NCBI GenBank assembly: GCA_024372625.1 | Contig: CP099605.1 | Span: 558,001 to 622,000, forward strand | Direction: 5' to 3' | Source: Comamonadaceae bacterium OTU4NAUVB1 | Lineage (GTDB): Bacteria; Pseudomonadota; Gammaproteobacteria; Burkholderiales; Burkholderiaceae_C | DNA: 64,000 bases | Shown here: one piece after another, positions 28,804 to 38,766 of the stretch | Position numbering within the stretch: position 1 is the first letter of the stretch | How the letters are laid out: each line of letters starts with the position of its first letter | The notes under the pieces: model-generated | The model's input: the letters and a program-made list of their open reading frames with translations, nothing else | Told to the model about the DNA's origin: nothing | Database searches by the model: none | Translations under genes and position numbers: made by a program

Positions 28804-31482
28804 ATGAACGCCAGCAAGTCCTCCGGTCCCGATCCTTCCCGCTCCGACGCCGGCCGGCCGGGGTTCGTCCAGGTGCGCGGCGCGCGCGAGCACAACCTGA
28901 GGAACGTCGACGTGGACATCCCGCGCGACGCGCTGGTGGTGTTCACCGGCGTGTCGGGCTCGGGCAAGTCGTCGCTGGCCTTCGGCACGCTGTACGCCGA
29001 GGCGCAGCGGCGCTATTTCGAGTCGGTCGCGCCCTATGCGCGGCGGCTGATCGACCAGGTCGGCGTGCCGGCGGTGGACTCGATCGAGGGTCTGCCGCCC
29101 GCGGTGGCGCTGCAGCAGCAGCGCGGCACGCCGGGCGCGCGCTCGTCGGTGGGCAGCCTGACGACGCTGTCGAGCCTGCTGCGCCTGCTGTATTCCCGCG
29201 CCGGGCGCTATCCGGACGGGCAGCCCATGCTCTACGCCGAGGACTTCTCGCCCAACACGCCGCAGGGCGCCTGCCCGGCCTGCCACGGTTTGGGCCACGT
29301 CTACGAGGTGACCGAGCGCTCGATGGTGCCGGACGATTCGCTCACCATCCGCGAACGCGCCGTCGCCGCCTGGCCCTCGGCCTGGCAGGGGCAGAACCTG
29401 CGCGACATCCTGGTCACGCTCGGCCACGACGTCGACACGCCCTGGCGCGACCTGCCGAGGAAGACGCGCGACTGGATCCTGTTCACCGACGAGCAGCCGA
29501 CCGTGCCGGTCTACGCCGGGCGCACCGGGGCCGAGGTCCGCGCCGCCCTGCGCGCCAAGGCCGAGCCGAGCTACCAGGGCACCTTCATCGGGGCGCGGAA
29601 GTACGTCCGGCACACCTTCGCCACCACCCAGAGCGCCCTCATGAAGAAGCGCGTGGCGCGCTTCATGACCGGCAGCGTCTGTCCGGAATGCGGCGGTGGG
29701 CGGCTCAAGCGCGAGGCGCTGGGCGTGACCTTCGCCGGGCTCGACATCGCCGCGCTGTCGCGGCTGCCGCTGGAGGACCTGGCGCGGGTGCTCGGCCCGG
29801 CGGCGGCGGGCGAGACGCCGGCCGAGGCGCCCGACGTCCCGCTCGGGCGCGAACGGGCCCGCCGCGACACCGCGCGCCGCGTCGCCGCCGGCGGTGCCGC
29901 GCACGCGGCCGCGCCCGACGTGCGGCGCACCTCGCACCTGTCCGAGGAGAAGCGCATCGCCGCGCAGCGCATCGCGCAGGAGGTGCTCGCGCGCGTCGAC
30001 ACGCTGTGCGCGCTGGGCCTGGGCTACCTCTCGCTCGACCGCGCCACGCCCACGCTGTCGCCGGGCGAACTGCAGCGGCTGCGCCTGGCCACGCAGATCC
30101 GCTCGAACCTCTTCGGCGTCGTCTACGTGCTCGACGAGCCCTCAGCCGGCCTGCACCCGGCCGATGCCGAGGCGCTGCTCGATGCCCTGGCGCAATTGAA
30201 GCGCGCGGGCAATTCGCTCTTCGTCGTCGAACACGACCTGGCCGTCATGCGCACGGCCGACTGGCTCGTCGACGTCGGCCCCGGCGCGGGCGAGCGCGGC
30301 GGCGAGGTGCTCTACAGCGGTCCGCCCGCCGGCCTGCGCGAGGTCGCCGCCTCGCTCACGGCGCGCTACCTGTTCGACGAGCGGACGCCGGCCGCGCGCG
30401 TGCCGCGCGCGCCGGCCGGCTGGCTGCGGCTCGAAGGCGTCGCGCGCAACAACCTCGACGGCGTGGACGCCGCGTTCCCGCTGGGCGTGCTGACGACGGT
30501 GACGGGTGTCTCGGGCTCGGGCAAGTCGAGCCTGGTGAGCCAGGCGCTGGTCGAGCTGGTGGCGGCGCACCTCGGCCAGGAGGCCCCGGCGGCCGACGAG
30601 GACGGCGCCGAGGGCGATGCGCCGGGCACGCCCCAGGGCGTCACGGCCGGGCGCATCGCCGGCGGCGCCGAGGCCGTCCGGCGGCTGGTGCGGGTCGACC
30701 AGAAACCGATCGGCCGCACGCCGCGCTCCAACCTCGCGACCTACACCGGCCTGTTCGACGCCGTGCGCCGGCTCTTCGCCGCCACGCCCGAGGCCCGGGC
30801 GCGGAAGTTCGACGCCGGGCGCTTCTCGTTCAACGTCGAGAAGGGCCGCTGCCCGACCTGCGAGGGCGAGGGCTTCGTCGGCGTCGAGCTGCTGTTCATG
30901 CCCAGCGTCTACGCGCCGTGTCCGGCCTGCCACGGCGCGCGCTACAACGCCGCCACGCTCGAGGTGCGCTGGCGGGGCCGCGACATCGCCGAGGTGCTGC
31001 GCCTGACGGTGGACGAGGCGTGCGACTTCTTCGCCGAGGAGCCGGCCGTGCAGCGGCCGCTCGTGCTGCTGCGGGCCATCGGCCTGGGCTACCTGCGGCT
31101 GGGACAGCCGGCGACCGAGCTGTCGGGCGGCGAGGCCCAGCGCATCAAGCTCGCCACCGAGCTGCAGCGCGCGCAGCGCGGCGACACGCTCTACGTGCTC
31201 GACGAGCCGACCACCGGCCTGCATCCCTCGGACGTCGACCGGCTGATGGCGCAGTTCGACCGCCTGATCGAGGCCGGCAACACGGTCGTCGTGGTCGAGC
31301 ACGAGATGCGCGTGGTGGCCGCGAGCGACTGGGTGATCGACGTCGGGCCGGGGGCCGGCGGGGCGGGCGGACGCATCGTGGCGGCCGGTCCACCGCGCGA
31401 GGTCGCCCGCGCGCGCGGAAGCCGGACGGCGCGCCATCTGGCAGCGGCGCTGGGGGAGGCGCCCGCAGAATCCGGCGGATGA
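28804..31482 (+). CDS. UvrA-like excinuclease ATPase, UvrA2 class
   Basis: 892-aa paralogue of the nucleotide-excision repair damage sensor. Two ABC modules: Walker [17 protein letters not shown] (about 47-62) and [17 protein letters not shown]; signatures [15 protein letters not shown] and [15 protein letters not shown]; Walker [14 protein letters not shown] and [13 protein letters not shown]. Zinc fingers [16 protein letters not shown] and [16 protein letters not shown] are present. After [10 protein letters not shown] the sequence passes straight to the zinc module, so the UvrB-binding domain of canonical UvrA is missing. UvrA2 proteins are linked to DNA-damage or drug tolerance. The stop overlaps the TonB-receptor ATG. 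Confidence 0.9.
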   Translation: MNASKSSGPDPSRSDAGRPGFVQVRGAREHNLRNVDVDIPRDALVVFTGVSGSGKSSLAFGTLYAEAQRRYFESVAPYARRLIDQVGVPAVDSIEGLPPAVALQQQRGTPGARSSVGSLTTLSSLLRLLYSRAGRYPDGQPMLYAEDFSPNTPQGACPACHGLGHVYEVTERSMVPDDSLTIRERAVAAWPSAWQGQNLRDILVTLGHDVDTPWRDLPRKTRDWILFTDEQPTVPVYAGRTGAEVRAALRAKAEPSYQGTFIGARKYVRHTFATTQSALMKKRVARFMTGSVCPECGGGRLKREALGVTFAGLDIAALSRLPLEDLARVLGPAAAGETPAEAPDVPLGRERARRDTARRVAAGGAAHAAAPDVRRTSHLSEEKRIAAQRIAQEVLARVDTLCALGLGYLSLDRATPTLSPGELQRLRLATQIRSNLFGVVYVLDEPSAGLHPADAEALLDALAQLKRAGNSLFVVEHDLAVMRTADWLVDVGPGAGERGGEVLYSGPPAGLREVAASLTARYLFDERTPAARVPRAPAGWLRLEGVARNNLDGVDAAFPLGVLTTVTGVSGSGKSSLVSQALVELVAAHLGQEAPAADEDGAEGDAPGTPQGVTAGRIAGGAEAVRRLVRVDQKPIGRTPRSNLATYTGLFDAVRRLFAATPEARARKFDAGRFSFNVEKGRCPTCEGEGFVGVELLFMPSVYAPCPACHGARYNAATLEVRWRGRDIAEVLRLTVDEACDFFAEEPAVQRPLVLLRAIGLGYLRLGQPATELSGGEAQRIKLATELQRAQRGDTLYVLDEPTTGLHPSDVDRLMAQFDRLIEAGNTVVVVEHEMRVVAASDWVIDVGPGAGGAGGRIVAAGPPREVARARGSRTARHLAAALGEAPAESGG

Positions 31483-33632
31483 AAAAACTGCTCGCGGTCG
31501 CCACCGCCTTGCTCTCCGTCTCCGCGCTCCATGCGCAATCCGAGGCCCCTTCCTCCGCCCGCGCCGCCCCCGCCGGCGGCGCGGACCCCGTCGCGGCGTC
31601 CGGCGCCGCCGACGACGTTCCCACGCTCGGGGCCGTCACCGTCTCCACGCCGCGCGGCGAAGCCTCCGCCTTCGACGTGCCGGGTTCGATCGACCTGGTC
31701 GACCGCCAGCAGCTGCGCGACGGCCGGCTGCAGGTCAACCTGTCGGAGAGCCTGGGCGGCGTGCCGGGGCTGCAGGTGCAGAACCGGCAGAACTACGCGC
31801 AGGACCTGCAGATCTCCATCCGGGGCTTCGGCGCGCGCTCGACCTTCGGCCTGCGCGGCGTGCGCCTCTACATCGACGGCATCCCGGCCACGCTCCCCGA
31901 CGGCCAGGGCCAGAGTTCGAACATCGACATCGGCACGGCCGACCGCGTGGAGGTGCTGCGCGGGCCGTTCTCCGCGCTCTACGGCAATTCGTCCGGCGGC
32001 GTGATCCAGGTCTTCACGCAGGACGGCGAGGCGCCGCCGCGGGTGGGCTTCTCGGTGGCCGGCGGCAGCGACGGCACGTCGCGCGTGGGGGCGACGGCCA
32101 GCGGGCGGAGCGGCCGCGTCGACTACGTGCTGGGCGCGAGCCGCTTCCGCACCGACGGCTATCGCGACCACAGCGCCGCCACGCGCGACATCGCCAACGG
32201 CAAACTGGGCATCGCGCTGGACGACGGCGCGAAGCTCACGCTGGTGGCCAACAGCGTGCGCATCGACGCGCAGGACCCGCTGGGCCTGACGCAGTCGCAG
32301 CTGGCGACCGACCGCCGCGGCGCCACGCTGGCGACGCAGTACGACACGCGCAAGACGGTCGACCAGACGCAGCTGGGCCTGCGCTACGAGAAGCGCATCG
32401 ACGCGGCCAACGACCTGCGCCTGATGGTCTACGGCGGCGAGCGCCGCACCACGCAGTTCCAGGCCATCCCGCCGTCGGCGCAGGCCAGTCCCCTGAGCGC
32501 CGGCGGCGTGATCGACCTGGAACGGCGCTACGCCGGCTTCGACGCGCGCTGGACCACGCGCACCCGGCTCGCGGACCGTCCGTTCGAGGTCGCCGCCGGC
32601 CTGGCCTACGACACCCTCGACGAGACCCGGCGCGGCAACGAGAACTTCCTCGGCACGGCCGCCGCGCCGCGCCGGCTGGGCGTGCTGGGCGCGCTGCGGC
32701 GCGACGAACGCAACACGGTCTCCAACGTCGATCCGTACGTGCAGACGCGCTGGGATTTCGCCGAGCGCTGGAGCCTGGAGGCCGGCGTGCGGCGCAGCAC
32801 CGTGCGCTTCGACTCGCAGGACCGCTACGTGCGCGGTGCCAATCGCGACGACAGCGGCGACGCGCGCTATGCCCGCACGCTGCCCGCCGGCGCGCTGCGC
32901 TACGCGGTGAACCGGGACCTGAACGTGTACGTCTCGGCCGGCCGGGGTTTCGAGACACCGACGCTCAACGAACTTTCCTACCGGCCCGACGGCACCGGCG
33001 GGCTGAACTTCGCGCTGCAGCCCTCGGTGAACCGCAGCGTCGAGGCCGGCGCCAAGGCGCGCATCGCCGGCGGGCTGCTGACCGGCGCGGTGTTCCAGAC
33101 CCGCACCGACGACGAGATCGTCACCGCCACCAACGTCGGTGGCCGCGCCACCTTCCGCAACGCCGGTCGCACCCGGCGCGAGGGCGCCGAGATCGCCTGG
33201 CTGCACGAGACCGCCGGCCACTGGCGTACCCAGGTCGCCGCGACGTGGCTGGACGCGCGCTACGACGACGCCTTCAACGCCGTGGCGGCAGGCAGTCGCA
33301 TCCCGGGCATCGCCAAGCAGGCGCTGTTCGTCTCCTACGGCTACGCGCCGCCCGAGGGCTGGCGCGCCGGCGCCGAGCTGCGCGCGCTCGGCCGCATCGC
33401 GGCCAACGACGCCAACACCGCCAGCGCGCCGGGCTACGCGGTGGCGGCGGTGCAGGCCGGCTACGTGCGGCGCGTGGCGCGCTGGGAACTCAACGCCTTC
33501 GCCCGCGTCGACAACCTGTTCGCGCGCGACATCGTCGGCTCGGTCATCGTCAACGAGGGCAACGCACGCTTCTACGAGCCGGCGCCGGGACGGACCTGGA
33601 CCGTGGGGGCGGGGGCGACGTACCGGTTCTGA
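31479..33632 (+). CDS. TonB-dependent outer-membrane receptor
   Basis: 717-aa precursor; signal [20 protein letters not shown] TonB-box-like VPTLGAVTVST (about 48-58), plug domain about 60-190 (LRDGRLQVNLSESLGGVPGL, SIRGFGARSTFGLRGVRLYI and VEVLRGPFSALYGNSSGG), then a 22-strand-type barrel ending in WTVGAGATYRF with terminal Phe. Likely siderophore or other metal-chelate uptake, but no ligand-specific partner genes are nearby. The ATG overlaps the UvrA2 stop (ATGA). Followed by a strong terminator. Confidence 0.93.
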   Translation: MKKLLAVATALLSVSALHAQSEAPSSARAAPAGGADPVAASGAADDVPTLGAVTVSTPRGEASAFDVPGSIDLVDRQQLRDGRLQVNLSESLGGVPGLQVQNRQNYAQDLQISIRGFGARSTFGLRGVRLYIDGIPATLPDGQGQSSNIDIGTADRVEVLRGPFSALYGNSSGGVIQVFTQDGEAPPRVGFSVAGGSDGTSRVGATASGRSGRVDYVLGASRFRTDGYRDHSAATRDIANGKLGIALDDGAKLTLVANSVRIDAQDPLGLTQSQLATDRRGATLATQYDTRKTVDQTQLGLRYEKRIDAANDLRLMVYGGERRTTQFQAIPPSAQASPLSAGGVIDLERRYAGFDARWTTRTRLADRPFEVAAGLAYDTLDETRRGNENFLGTAAAPRRLGVLGALRRDERNTVSNVDPYVQTRWDFAERWSLEAGVRRSTVRFDSQDRYVRGANRDDSGDARYARTLPAGALRYAVNRDLNVYVSAGRGFETPTLNELSYRPDGTGGLNFALQPSVNRSVEAGAKARIAGGLLTGAVFQTRTDDEIVTATNVGGRATFRNAGRTRREGAEIAWLHETAGHWRTQVAATWLDARYDDAFNAVAAGSRIPGIAKQALFVSYGYAPPEGWRAGAELRALGRIAANDANTASAPGYAVAAVQAGYVRRVARWELNAFARVDNLFARDIVGSVIVNEGNARFYEPAPGRTWTVGAGATYRF

Positions 33633-33643
33633 CGGACGCAAGA

Positions 33644-33665
33644 AAAGCCGGGCGGGCCCGGCTTT
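33644..33665. terminator. Terminator between TonB receptor and metK
   Basis: AAAGCCGGGC/GCCCGGCTTT dyad with a two-base centre. It can act in both directions for the convergent genes, though the T tract is short. Confidence 0.75.
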
Positions 33666-33698
33666 CGTGCGATCGATCGATGTCCCTGGGCGCCGGCC

Positions 33699-34880
33699 TC
33701 AGAGCCCGGCGGCGGCGCGCAGCGCGGCGGCCTGGCCGGTCGACTCCCAGGTGAACTCCGGCTCCTCGCGGCCGAAGTGGCCGTAGGCGGCGGTCTTGCG
33801 GTAGATCGGGCGCAGCAGGTCGAGCATCTGGATGATGCCCTTGGGGCGCAGGTCGAAGTGCTCGCGCACCAGCGCGGCGATCCGGTCGTCGGGGATCACG
33901 CCGGTGCCCTCGGTGTAGACCGTGATGTTCATCGGCTGGGCCACGCCGATCGCGTAGGCGACCTGGATCTGGCACTGGCGCGCGATGCCCGCGGCGACGA
34001 TGTTCTTGGCCACGTAGCGCGCGGCGTAGGCGGCCGAGCGATCGACCTTGCTCGGGTCCTTGCCCGAGAACGCGCCACCGCCGTGGGGGCAGGCGCCGCC
34101 GTAGGTGTCGACGATGATCTTGCGCCCGGTCAGGCCGCAGTCGCCCTGGGGGCCGCCGACGACGAAGCGGCCGGTCGGGTTGATCAGGTAGCGCGTCTCC
34201 TTGAGCCATTCCTTGGGCAGCACCGGCTTGATGATCTCCTCGATCACCGCCTCGATGAAGCCGGCCTTCATCTTCGTCGGGCTCTCGCTCTGGTCGGGGT
34301 GGTGCTGGGTGGAGAGCACCACGGTGTCGATGCTGTGGGGCTTGCCGTCGACGTAGCGCATCGTGACCTGGCTCTTGGCGTCCGGACGCAGGAAGGGCAG
34401 GCGGCCGTCCTTGCGCAGCTGGGCCTGGCGCTCGACGAGGCGGTGCGCGTAGTAGATCGGCGCGGGCATCAGCTCGGGCGTCTCGTCGCAGGCGTAGCCG
34501 AACATCAGGCCCTGGTCGCCGGCGCCGGTGTTGAGGTGGTCGTCGGAGGCGTGGTCGACGCCCTGGGCGATGTCGTTGCTCTGCTTGTCGTAGCAGACCA
34601 TCACCGCGCAGCCCTTGTAATCGATGCCGTAGTCGGTGTTGTCGTAGCCGATGCGCTTGATGGTGTCGCGCGCGACCTGGATGTAGTCGACGTGCGCGTT
34701 GGTGGTGATCTCGCCGGCCAGCACCACGAGGCCGGTGTTGGTCAGCGTCTCGGCGGCGACGCGGCTGAGCGGGTCCTGCTCGAAGATCGCGTCGAGGATC
34801 GCGTCGGAGATCTGGTCGGCGACCTTGTCGGGGTGGCCTTCGGAGACGGATTCGGAAGTGAAGAGAAAGTCGTTCGCCAT
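33699..34880 (-). CDS. metK: S-adenosylmethionine synthase
   Basis: Makes S-adenosylmethionine from methionine and ATP. 393 aa, normal length. [20 protein letters not shown] at the N-terminus, ATP motif [12 protein letters not shown], phosphate loop [16 protein letters not shown], and the conserved Asp/Lys sites in between. ATG 34880 yields the canonical [15 protein letters not shown]; upstream codons belong to a leader of about 150 nt running to a promoter near 35060. Confidence 0.98.
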   Translation of the reverse strand: MANDFLFTSESVSEGHPDKVADQISDAILDAIFEQDPLSRVAAETLTNTGLVVLAGEITTNAHVDYIQVARDTIKRIGYDNTDYGIDYKGCAVMVCYDKQSNDIAQGVDHASDDHLNTGAGDQGLMFGYACDETPELMPAPIYYAHRLVERQAQLRKDGRLPFLRPDAKSQVTMRYVDGKPHSIDTVVLSTQHHPDQSESPTKMKAGFIEAVIEEIIKPVLPKEWLKETRYLINPTGRFVVGGPQGDCGLTGRKIIVDTYGGACPHGGGAFSGKDPSKVDRSAAYAARYVAKNIVAAGIARQCQIQVAYAIGVAQPMNITVYTEGTGVIPDDRIAALVREHFDLRPKGIIQMLDLLRPIYRKTAAYGHFGREEPEFTWESTGQAAALRAAAGL

Positions 34881-35037
34881 GGGATGGGGCTCCAATCGGG
34901 TGGGTCGGCGCGTTGCCGACGGCGGATGAAGCCTGGCGAACGCTTTAGCAGAAGGCCGTTTCCGGCCCGGGCACAATCGCTCGGCGCTTGTGCTGTCGCC
35001 CTGCAAGTAGTTCCATAACTCGGCGACAATTTGGATT

Positions 35038-35067
35038 CTATTCGAGCCGTGCAGGGCATCTTGTCAA
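35038..35067 (-). promoter_or_regulatory. Candidate metK promoter
   Basis: Minus-strand perfect TTGACA (35067-35062) with 18 bp to GAATAG (35043-35038), or 21 bp to TAGAAT (35040-35035). Neither -10/spacing pair is ideal. The resulting leader to 34881 contains two hairpins: GGCCG-GAAA-CGGCC and GTCGGC-N5-GCCGAC. Confidence 0.4.
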
Positions 35068-35139
35068 GGGTCTTTGCCGCGCGTCATCCACCGTTCGGTC
35101 GTCTTCTTTCCGCGTTCGTCTTCTCCGCTCCGTCTCCCG

Positions 35140-36036
35140 ATGCTCGTCACCCTGTTCCGCCTGCTCGCCCGCGTGCCGCTGCCCGTCATGCAGCGCCTGG
35201 GCATCGCCTTCGGCTGGCTGGTGTGGTGGACCTCGCCGCGCTACCGCCAGCGCTTCGTCGCCAACGCGGAGGCGGCCGGTTTCACGCCCGAGCAGTACCG
35301 CCCGGCCATCGGCGCGGCCGGTGCCATGGCGGCGGAATTGCCCTGGCTGTGGGCACGTCCGCGCGGCGAGAGCGTGCTGCCGCGCGTGGTGCGCTGGGAC
35401 GGGATCGAGGCCTTCGAGGCGGCGCTGGCCGAGGGGCGCGGCGTGATCATCGTCACGCCCCACCTGGGCAGCTGGGAGATGTACGGCCAGGCCCTGGCCG
35501 AGCGCCTGGTCGACCGGCACGGGCCGCTCACGGCGCTGTTCCGCCCGCCGCGCAAGGCCTGGATGGCGCGCCTGATGGAAGGCTCGCGCGAGCGCGCCGG
35601 CCTGCGCACGGTGCCCACCAGCGTCAAGGGGGTCCGCGGCCTGATGCGCGCGCTGCGCGCGGGCGGCTACACCGGCGTGCTGCCCGACCAGGTGCCTCCG
35701 CTCGGCCAGGGCGTGTGGGCGCCGTTCTTCGGCCGTCCGGCCTACACCATGACCCTGCTGCCGCGCCTGGCGCAGCAGACCGGCGCGCGCGTGTTCCTCG
35801 GCGTGTGCGAGCGCCTGCCGCGCGGCGCGGGCTACGCGATCCGCTGCGAGCCCTTCGACGGCACCGCGATGAGCGACCCCGAGGCCACGCCCGAGGCCGC
35901 CGCCGCCGCCATGAACGAGGGCATCGAGCGCCTGATCCGCCGACTGCCCCAGCAGTACGTCTGGGACTACGCCCGCCACAAGCAGCCCAAGGGCGAGGCG
36001 CCCGCGGACGGCGCGGACCGGAAGGCCGCCCCATGA
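35140..36036 (+). CDS. Lipid A biosynthesis acyltransferase (LpxL/HtrB family), first copy
   Basis: 298-aa inner-membrane-associated acyltransferase adding a secondary acyl chain to the lipid A precursor. Catalytic H(X)4E dyad His108-Glu113 in TPHLGSWEMYG; acceptor-side LFRPPRKAWM and substrate motif GVLPDQVPPLGQGVWAPFFGR follow. The N-terminal segment is hydrophobic (about 1-30). The ATG at 35140 is chosen over an upstream ATG at 35074 because the added 22 residues look like leader sequence. It ends in ATGA overlap with a second family member. Confidence 0.9.
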   Translation: MLVTLFRLLARVPLPVMQRLGIAFGWLVWWTSPRYRQRFVANAEAAGFTPEQYRPAIGAAGAMAAELPWLWARPRGESVLPRVVRWDGIEAFEAALAEGRGVIIVTPHLGSWEMYGQALAERLVDRHGPLTALFRPPRKAWMARLMEGSRERAGLRTVPTSVKGVRGLMRALRAGGYTGVLPDQVPPLGQGVWAPFFGRPAYTMTLLPRLAQQTGARVFLGVCERLPRGAGYAIRCEPFDGTAMSDPEATPEAAAAAMNEGIERLIRRLPQQYVWDYARHKQPKGEAPADGADRKAAP

Positions 36037-36917
36037 GCCTGTCCTCGTCGCTGGGCATCGCCTTCATGCGGGCGCTGGCGCACCTGCCGTTGCCGGCGGT
36101 GCGGGGTTTCGGGGCCGCGCTCGGCCGCGTGCTGCACGTCGTCGCCACGCCGCGCCGGCGCGTGGTGGACATCAACCTGGCGCTGTGCTTTCCGCAGAAG
36201 TCCGCCGCCGAGCGCCGGCGCATGGCGCGCGAGACCTTCGTCTTCGTCGCCCAGTCGTGGCTCGACCGCAGCTGGCTCTGGCACGCCCCCGAGGCGGTGG
36301 TGGCCAAGCGCCTGCGGGTGGTCGGCGCGGCGGCCGAGATCGAGGAGATCGCGCACGGCAGCGCGCCGATGATCCTGTTCGCGCCGCATTTCTACGGCCT
36401 CGACGCCGCGGCCACCGCGCTGACCCGGCACACGTCGCGGCCCTCGACCACCATCTACACCACCCAGCGCGACCCGCAGGTCGACGCCTGGATCCGCGAG
36501 GGCCGCCAGCGTTTCGGCAATGTCGAGACGCTCAACCGCGTCGACGGCATCAAGCCGATCCTGTCGGGCCTGCGCAAGGGCGGCCTGCTCTACCTGCTGC
36601 CGGACATGGACTTCGGCCGCGACCAGACGGTGTTCGTGCCGTTCTACGGCGTGCAGGCGTCCACCGTGCCGTCGCTTTCGCGCTTCGCGCGGCTGGGCCG
36701 GGCGAAGGTCGTCCCGGTGGTGTCGCGCCTGGTGGCGGGCGGCTACGAGATCGAGGTGCTGCCGGCCTGGCAGGATTTCCCGAGCGACGACGTGATGGCC
36801 GACACCGCGCTCATGAACACCCGCCTGCAGGGCTACATCGACACGATGCCGTCGCAGTACTACTGGGTGCATCGACGCTTCAAGACGCGCCCCGAGGGCG
36901 AGCCGCCGGTCTATTGA
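36033..36917 (+). CDS. Lipid A biosynthesis acyltransferase (LpxL/HtrB family), second copy
   Basis: 294 aa. Catalytic His119-Asp124 in FAPHFYGLDAAATAL, an H(X)4D dyad distinct from the Glu form of the preceding gene. TTIYTTQRDPQVDAWIREGR and LYLLPDMDFGRDQTVFVPFYG are family motifs. The pair probably adds two different secondary acyl chains; which gene acts first is not clear from sequence. Translationally coupled to the first copy and overlapping the convergent hydrolase gene by 7 bp at the 3' end. Confidence 0.9.
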   Translation: MSLSSSLGIAFMRALAHLPLPAVRGFGAALGRVLHVVATPRRRVVDINLALCFPQKSAAERRRMARETFVFVAQSWLDRSWLWHAPEAVVAKRLRVVGAAAEIEEIAHGSAPMILFAPHFYGLDAAATALTRHTSRPSTTIYTTQRDPQVDAWIREGRQRFGNVETLNRVDGIKPILSGLRKGGLLYLLPDMDFGRDQTVFVPFYGVQASTVPSLSRFARLGRAKVVPVVSRLVAGGYEIEVLPAWQDFPSDDVMADTALMNTRLQGYIDTMPSQYYWVHRRFKTRPEGEPPVY

Positions 36918-37855
36918 GCCGGGGCGGGGCGGGCCGCCCGGTGCAGGAAGTCGCCGATCTCCCGCGCGACGCGCGCGGGCTGCTCGTGGACGATCCAGTG
37001 CGTCGCGCCGGGCACCCTCACGACCTCCAGTCGCGGCACATAGGCCTCGAGTCCGTCGAGCAGTCCCGGCAGCAGGGCGGTGTCGTCGAGCGCCCAGATC
37101 ACCAGCGTCGGCACGTCCACCACGAGGCGCTCGCGCGGGATCTCCGGCAGGCCGGGCGCGGCGCCGGCGGCATCCGCGCCGGCCACGGGCGGCTTCAGCG
37201 GCGTCACCCGGTAGAGATTGCAGCCACCGGTCAGGCCGGCGTCCCAGACTTCGCGGTAGCGCGCGCGCACGGCCTCGGTGAGCCAGCCGTGGCCGTCCGC
37301 GCCCGCGCCCATCGACGTGAAGAAGCCCCACATCCGGCGATAGTCGTCCTCGGCCAGCAGCGCCTCGGCGTCGGGCCGGGCGAGGAAGTGCATGTAGGCG
37401 CTGGCGGCGCGCTGCGCCGGGTTGTCGCGCAGCTCGCGCGCGAACGTGCCGGCGTGCGGCGAGTTGAGGATGACCAGCCGTCCCAGCCGGTGCGGGAACG
37501 CGTTGGCGAAGCCCCAGCCGAAGGCGCCGCCCCAGTCGTGCGCCACCAGGACGGCGACCTGCCCGTCGGCGCGCTCGGTGTCCACCAGTTCCTCGATGTC
37601 GCGCACCATCAGGTTCGCCCGGTAGGCGGCCACGTCGGCCGGGGCGCTGGAGGGTCCGAAGCCGCGCAGGTTCGGCGCCACGCAGCGGTAGGCGCCGTGC
37701 TCGGGCCGCGCGAAGTGCGCCATCAGTTCGTCCCAGACGAAAGCGGCTTCGGGAAAGCCGTGCAGGAAAAGCATCAGGGGCCGGCCGGGCTCGCCGGCGG
37801 CGCGGCAGCCCAGGGTGACGCCGCCGGGGAGCGTGCGCTGGAAGGTCTCGATCAT
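36911..37855 (-). CDS. Alpha/beta-fold hydrolase (epoxide hydrolase-like)
   Basis: 314 aa. LFLHGFPEAAFVWDEL is the oxyanion motif (HGFPE typical of epoxide hydrolases); the nucleophile elbow is VAHDWGGAFGWGF, an Asp nucleophile as in epoxide hydrolases and dehalogenases. A general-base His is in GATHWIVHEQP, and a cap domain lies between about 140 and 230. Cytosolic. The substrate cannot be inferred. The start MIETFQRTLPGG fits family N-termini. About 60 bp downstream of engB on the same strand, possibly co-transcribed. Confidence 0.88.
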   Translation of the reverse strand: MIETFQRTLPGGVTLGCRAAGEPGRPLMLFLHGFPEAAFVWDELMAHFARPEHGAYRCVAPNLRGFGPSSAPADVAAYRANLMVRDIEELVDTERADGQVAVLVAHDWGGAFGWGFANAFPHRLGRLVILNSPHAGTFARELRDNPAQRAASAYMHFLARPDAEALLAEDDYRRMWGFFTSMGAGADGHGWLTEAVRARYREVWDAGLTGGCNLYRVTPLKPPVAGADAAGAAPGLPEIPRERLVVDVPTLVIWALDDTALLPGLLDGLEAYVPRLEVVRVPGATHWIVHEQPARVAREIGDFLHRAARPAPAQ

Positions 37856-37912
37856 GCGGGGGTCTCCTGGGGTTCGAAGGTCGAATCCGGGGCGAGCGCC
37901 GCGATCGCGGCG

Positions 37913-38692
37913 TCAGTCCCCGGGTCGGTCGGCGGACGCTCCGGCGGTGTCGTCGTCCGGCACGCCGGCGGCGGGGACCGGTGCGGCAGCGGCGCCGTCG
38001 GCCGGGGCATCGGCCTCGGGGTGGGCCCAGCGCCACAGCAGCTCGGCCGCCTCGTCCACGCCGTGGCGCTTGAGGGCCGAGAACAGTTTGACCTCGCCGC
38101 CGCCGGCCTGCAGTCGCGCGATCGACAGGGCCTTGGCGCCCTCGGAGCGCGTGAGCTTGTCGGACTTGGTCAGCAGCACCAGGAACTTCAGGCCGGCTTC
38201 CACGCGCGGACGGATGACGTCGAGCAGGATGTCGTCGAGTTCGGTCAGGCCGTGGCGCGGGTCGCACATGAGCACCACGCCGCGCAGGTTCTCGCGCGTC
38301 ATGAGGTAGTTGCCCATCACGCGCTGCCAGCGCAGCTTGGCCTCGCGCGGCACGGCGGCGTAGCCGTAGCCGGGCAGGTCGGCGAGCACGGCGTCGTCGA
38401 TCTTCTGCTTGCCCAGACCGAACAGGTTGATGTGCTGCGTGCGCCCGGGCGTCTTGGAAGCGAAGGCCAGGCGTGTCTGCTGCGTGAGGGTGTTGATGGC
38501 GGTGGACTTGCCGGCGTTGGAACGCCCGACGAAGGCGATCTCCGGCAGGTCGAAGGCCGGCAGGTGTTCCAGCTGCGGGGCGCTGGTGAGGAAGTGGGCG
38601 GTGTGCATCCAGCCCAGCGCGGCGCGGATCCGGTCGGGAGCGGGCGCCGCACGGGGCGTCGCGGTGGCCGGTGAGGGCGCGGGGGAGGTCAT
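37913..38692 (-). CDS. engB: Ribosome biogenesis GTPase EngB (YsxC/YihA)
   Basis: Circularly ordinary TrmE-Era-EngA-YihA GTPase required for large-subunit assembly. 259 aa. G1 VGRSNAGKSTAIN, switch KTPGRTQHINLF (G2), G3 DLPGYGYA, G4 TKSDKL, G5 SALKRHG. The C-terminus has a Pro/Ala/Asp-rich tail of about 40 residues not needed for the fold. Start at 38692 (MTSPAPSP) adds a short unstructured N-terminus before GWMHTAHFLTSAP; an internal Met is possible. Divergent from the cytochrome gene with overlapping -10-like hexamers. Confidence 0.95.
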   Translation of the reverse strand: MTSPAPSPATATPRAAPAPDRIRAALGWMHTAHFLTSAPQLEHLPAFDLPEIAFVGRSNAGKSTAINTLTQQTRLAFASKTPGRTQHINLFGLGKQKIDDAVLADLPGYGYAAVPREAKLRWQRVMGNYLMTRENLRGVVLMCDPRHGLTELDDILLDVIRPRVEAGLKFLVLLTKSDKLTRSEGAKALSIARLQAGGGEVKLFSALKRHGVDEAAELLWRWAHPEADAPADGAAAAPVPAAGVPDDDTAGASADRPGD

Positions 38693-38718
38693 CGGGGAGG
38701 CTTTCGAAACGGGGGTCC

Positions 38719-38728
38719 ATTGTAGAAT
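38719..38728. promoter_or_regulatory. Overlapping divergent -10 hexamers, engB and cytochrome c
   Basis: ATTGTAGAAT reads TACAAT on the minus strand (38724-38719, 27 nt before engB) and TAGAAT on the plus strand (38723-38728, 39 nt before the cytochrome gene). The two hexamers share two base pairs. No clear -35 on either side. Confidence 0.45.
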
Positions 38729-38766
38729 CGCGGGGTTTTGCGCCCATAAATCCAAGCCCCGCCGCC

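Noticed and set aside
29688..31478. Long frame upstream of the TonB receptor overlapping the UvrA2 gene
   Set aside because: Arg/Ala/Gly-rich shadow frame of uvrA; the receptor signal peptide begins at 31479.
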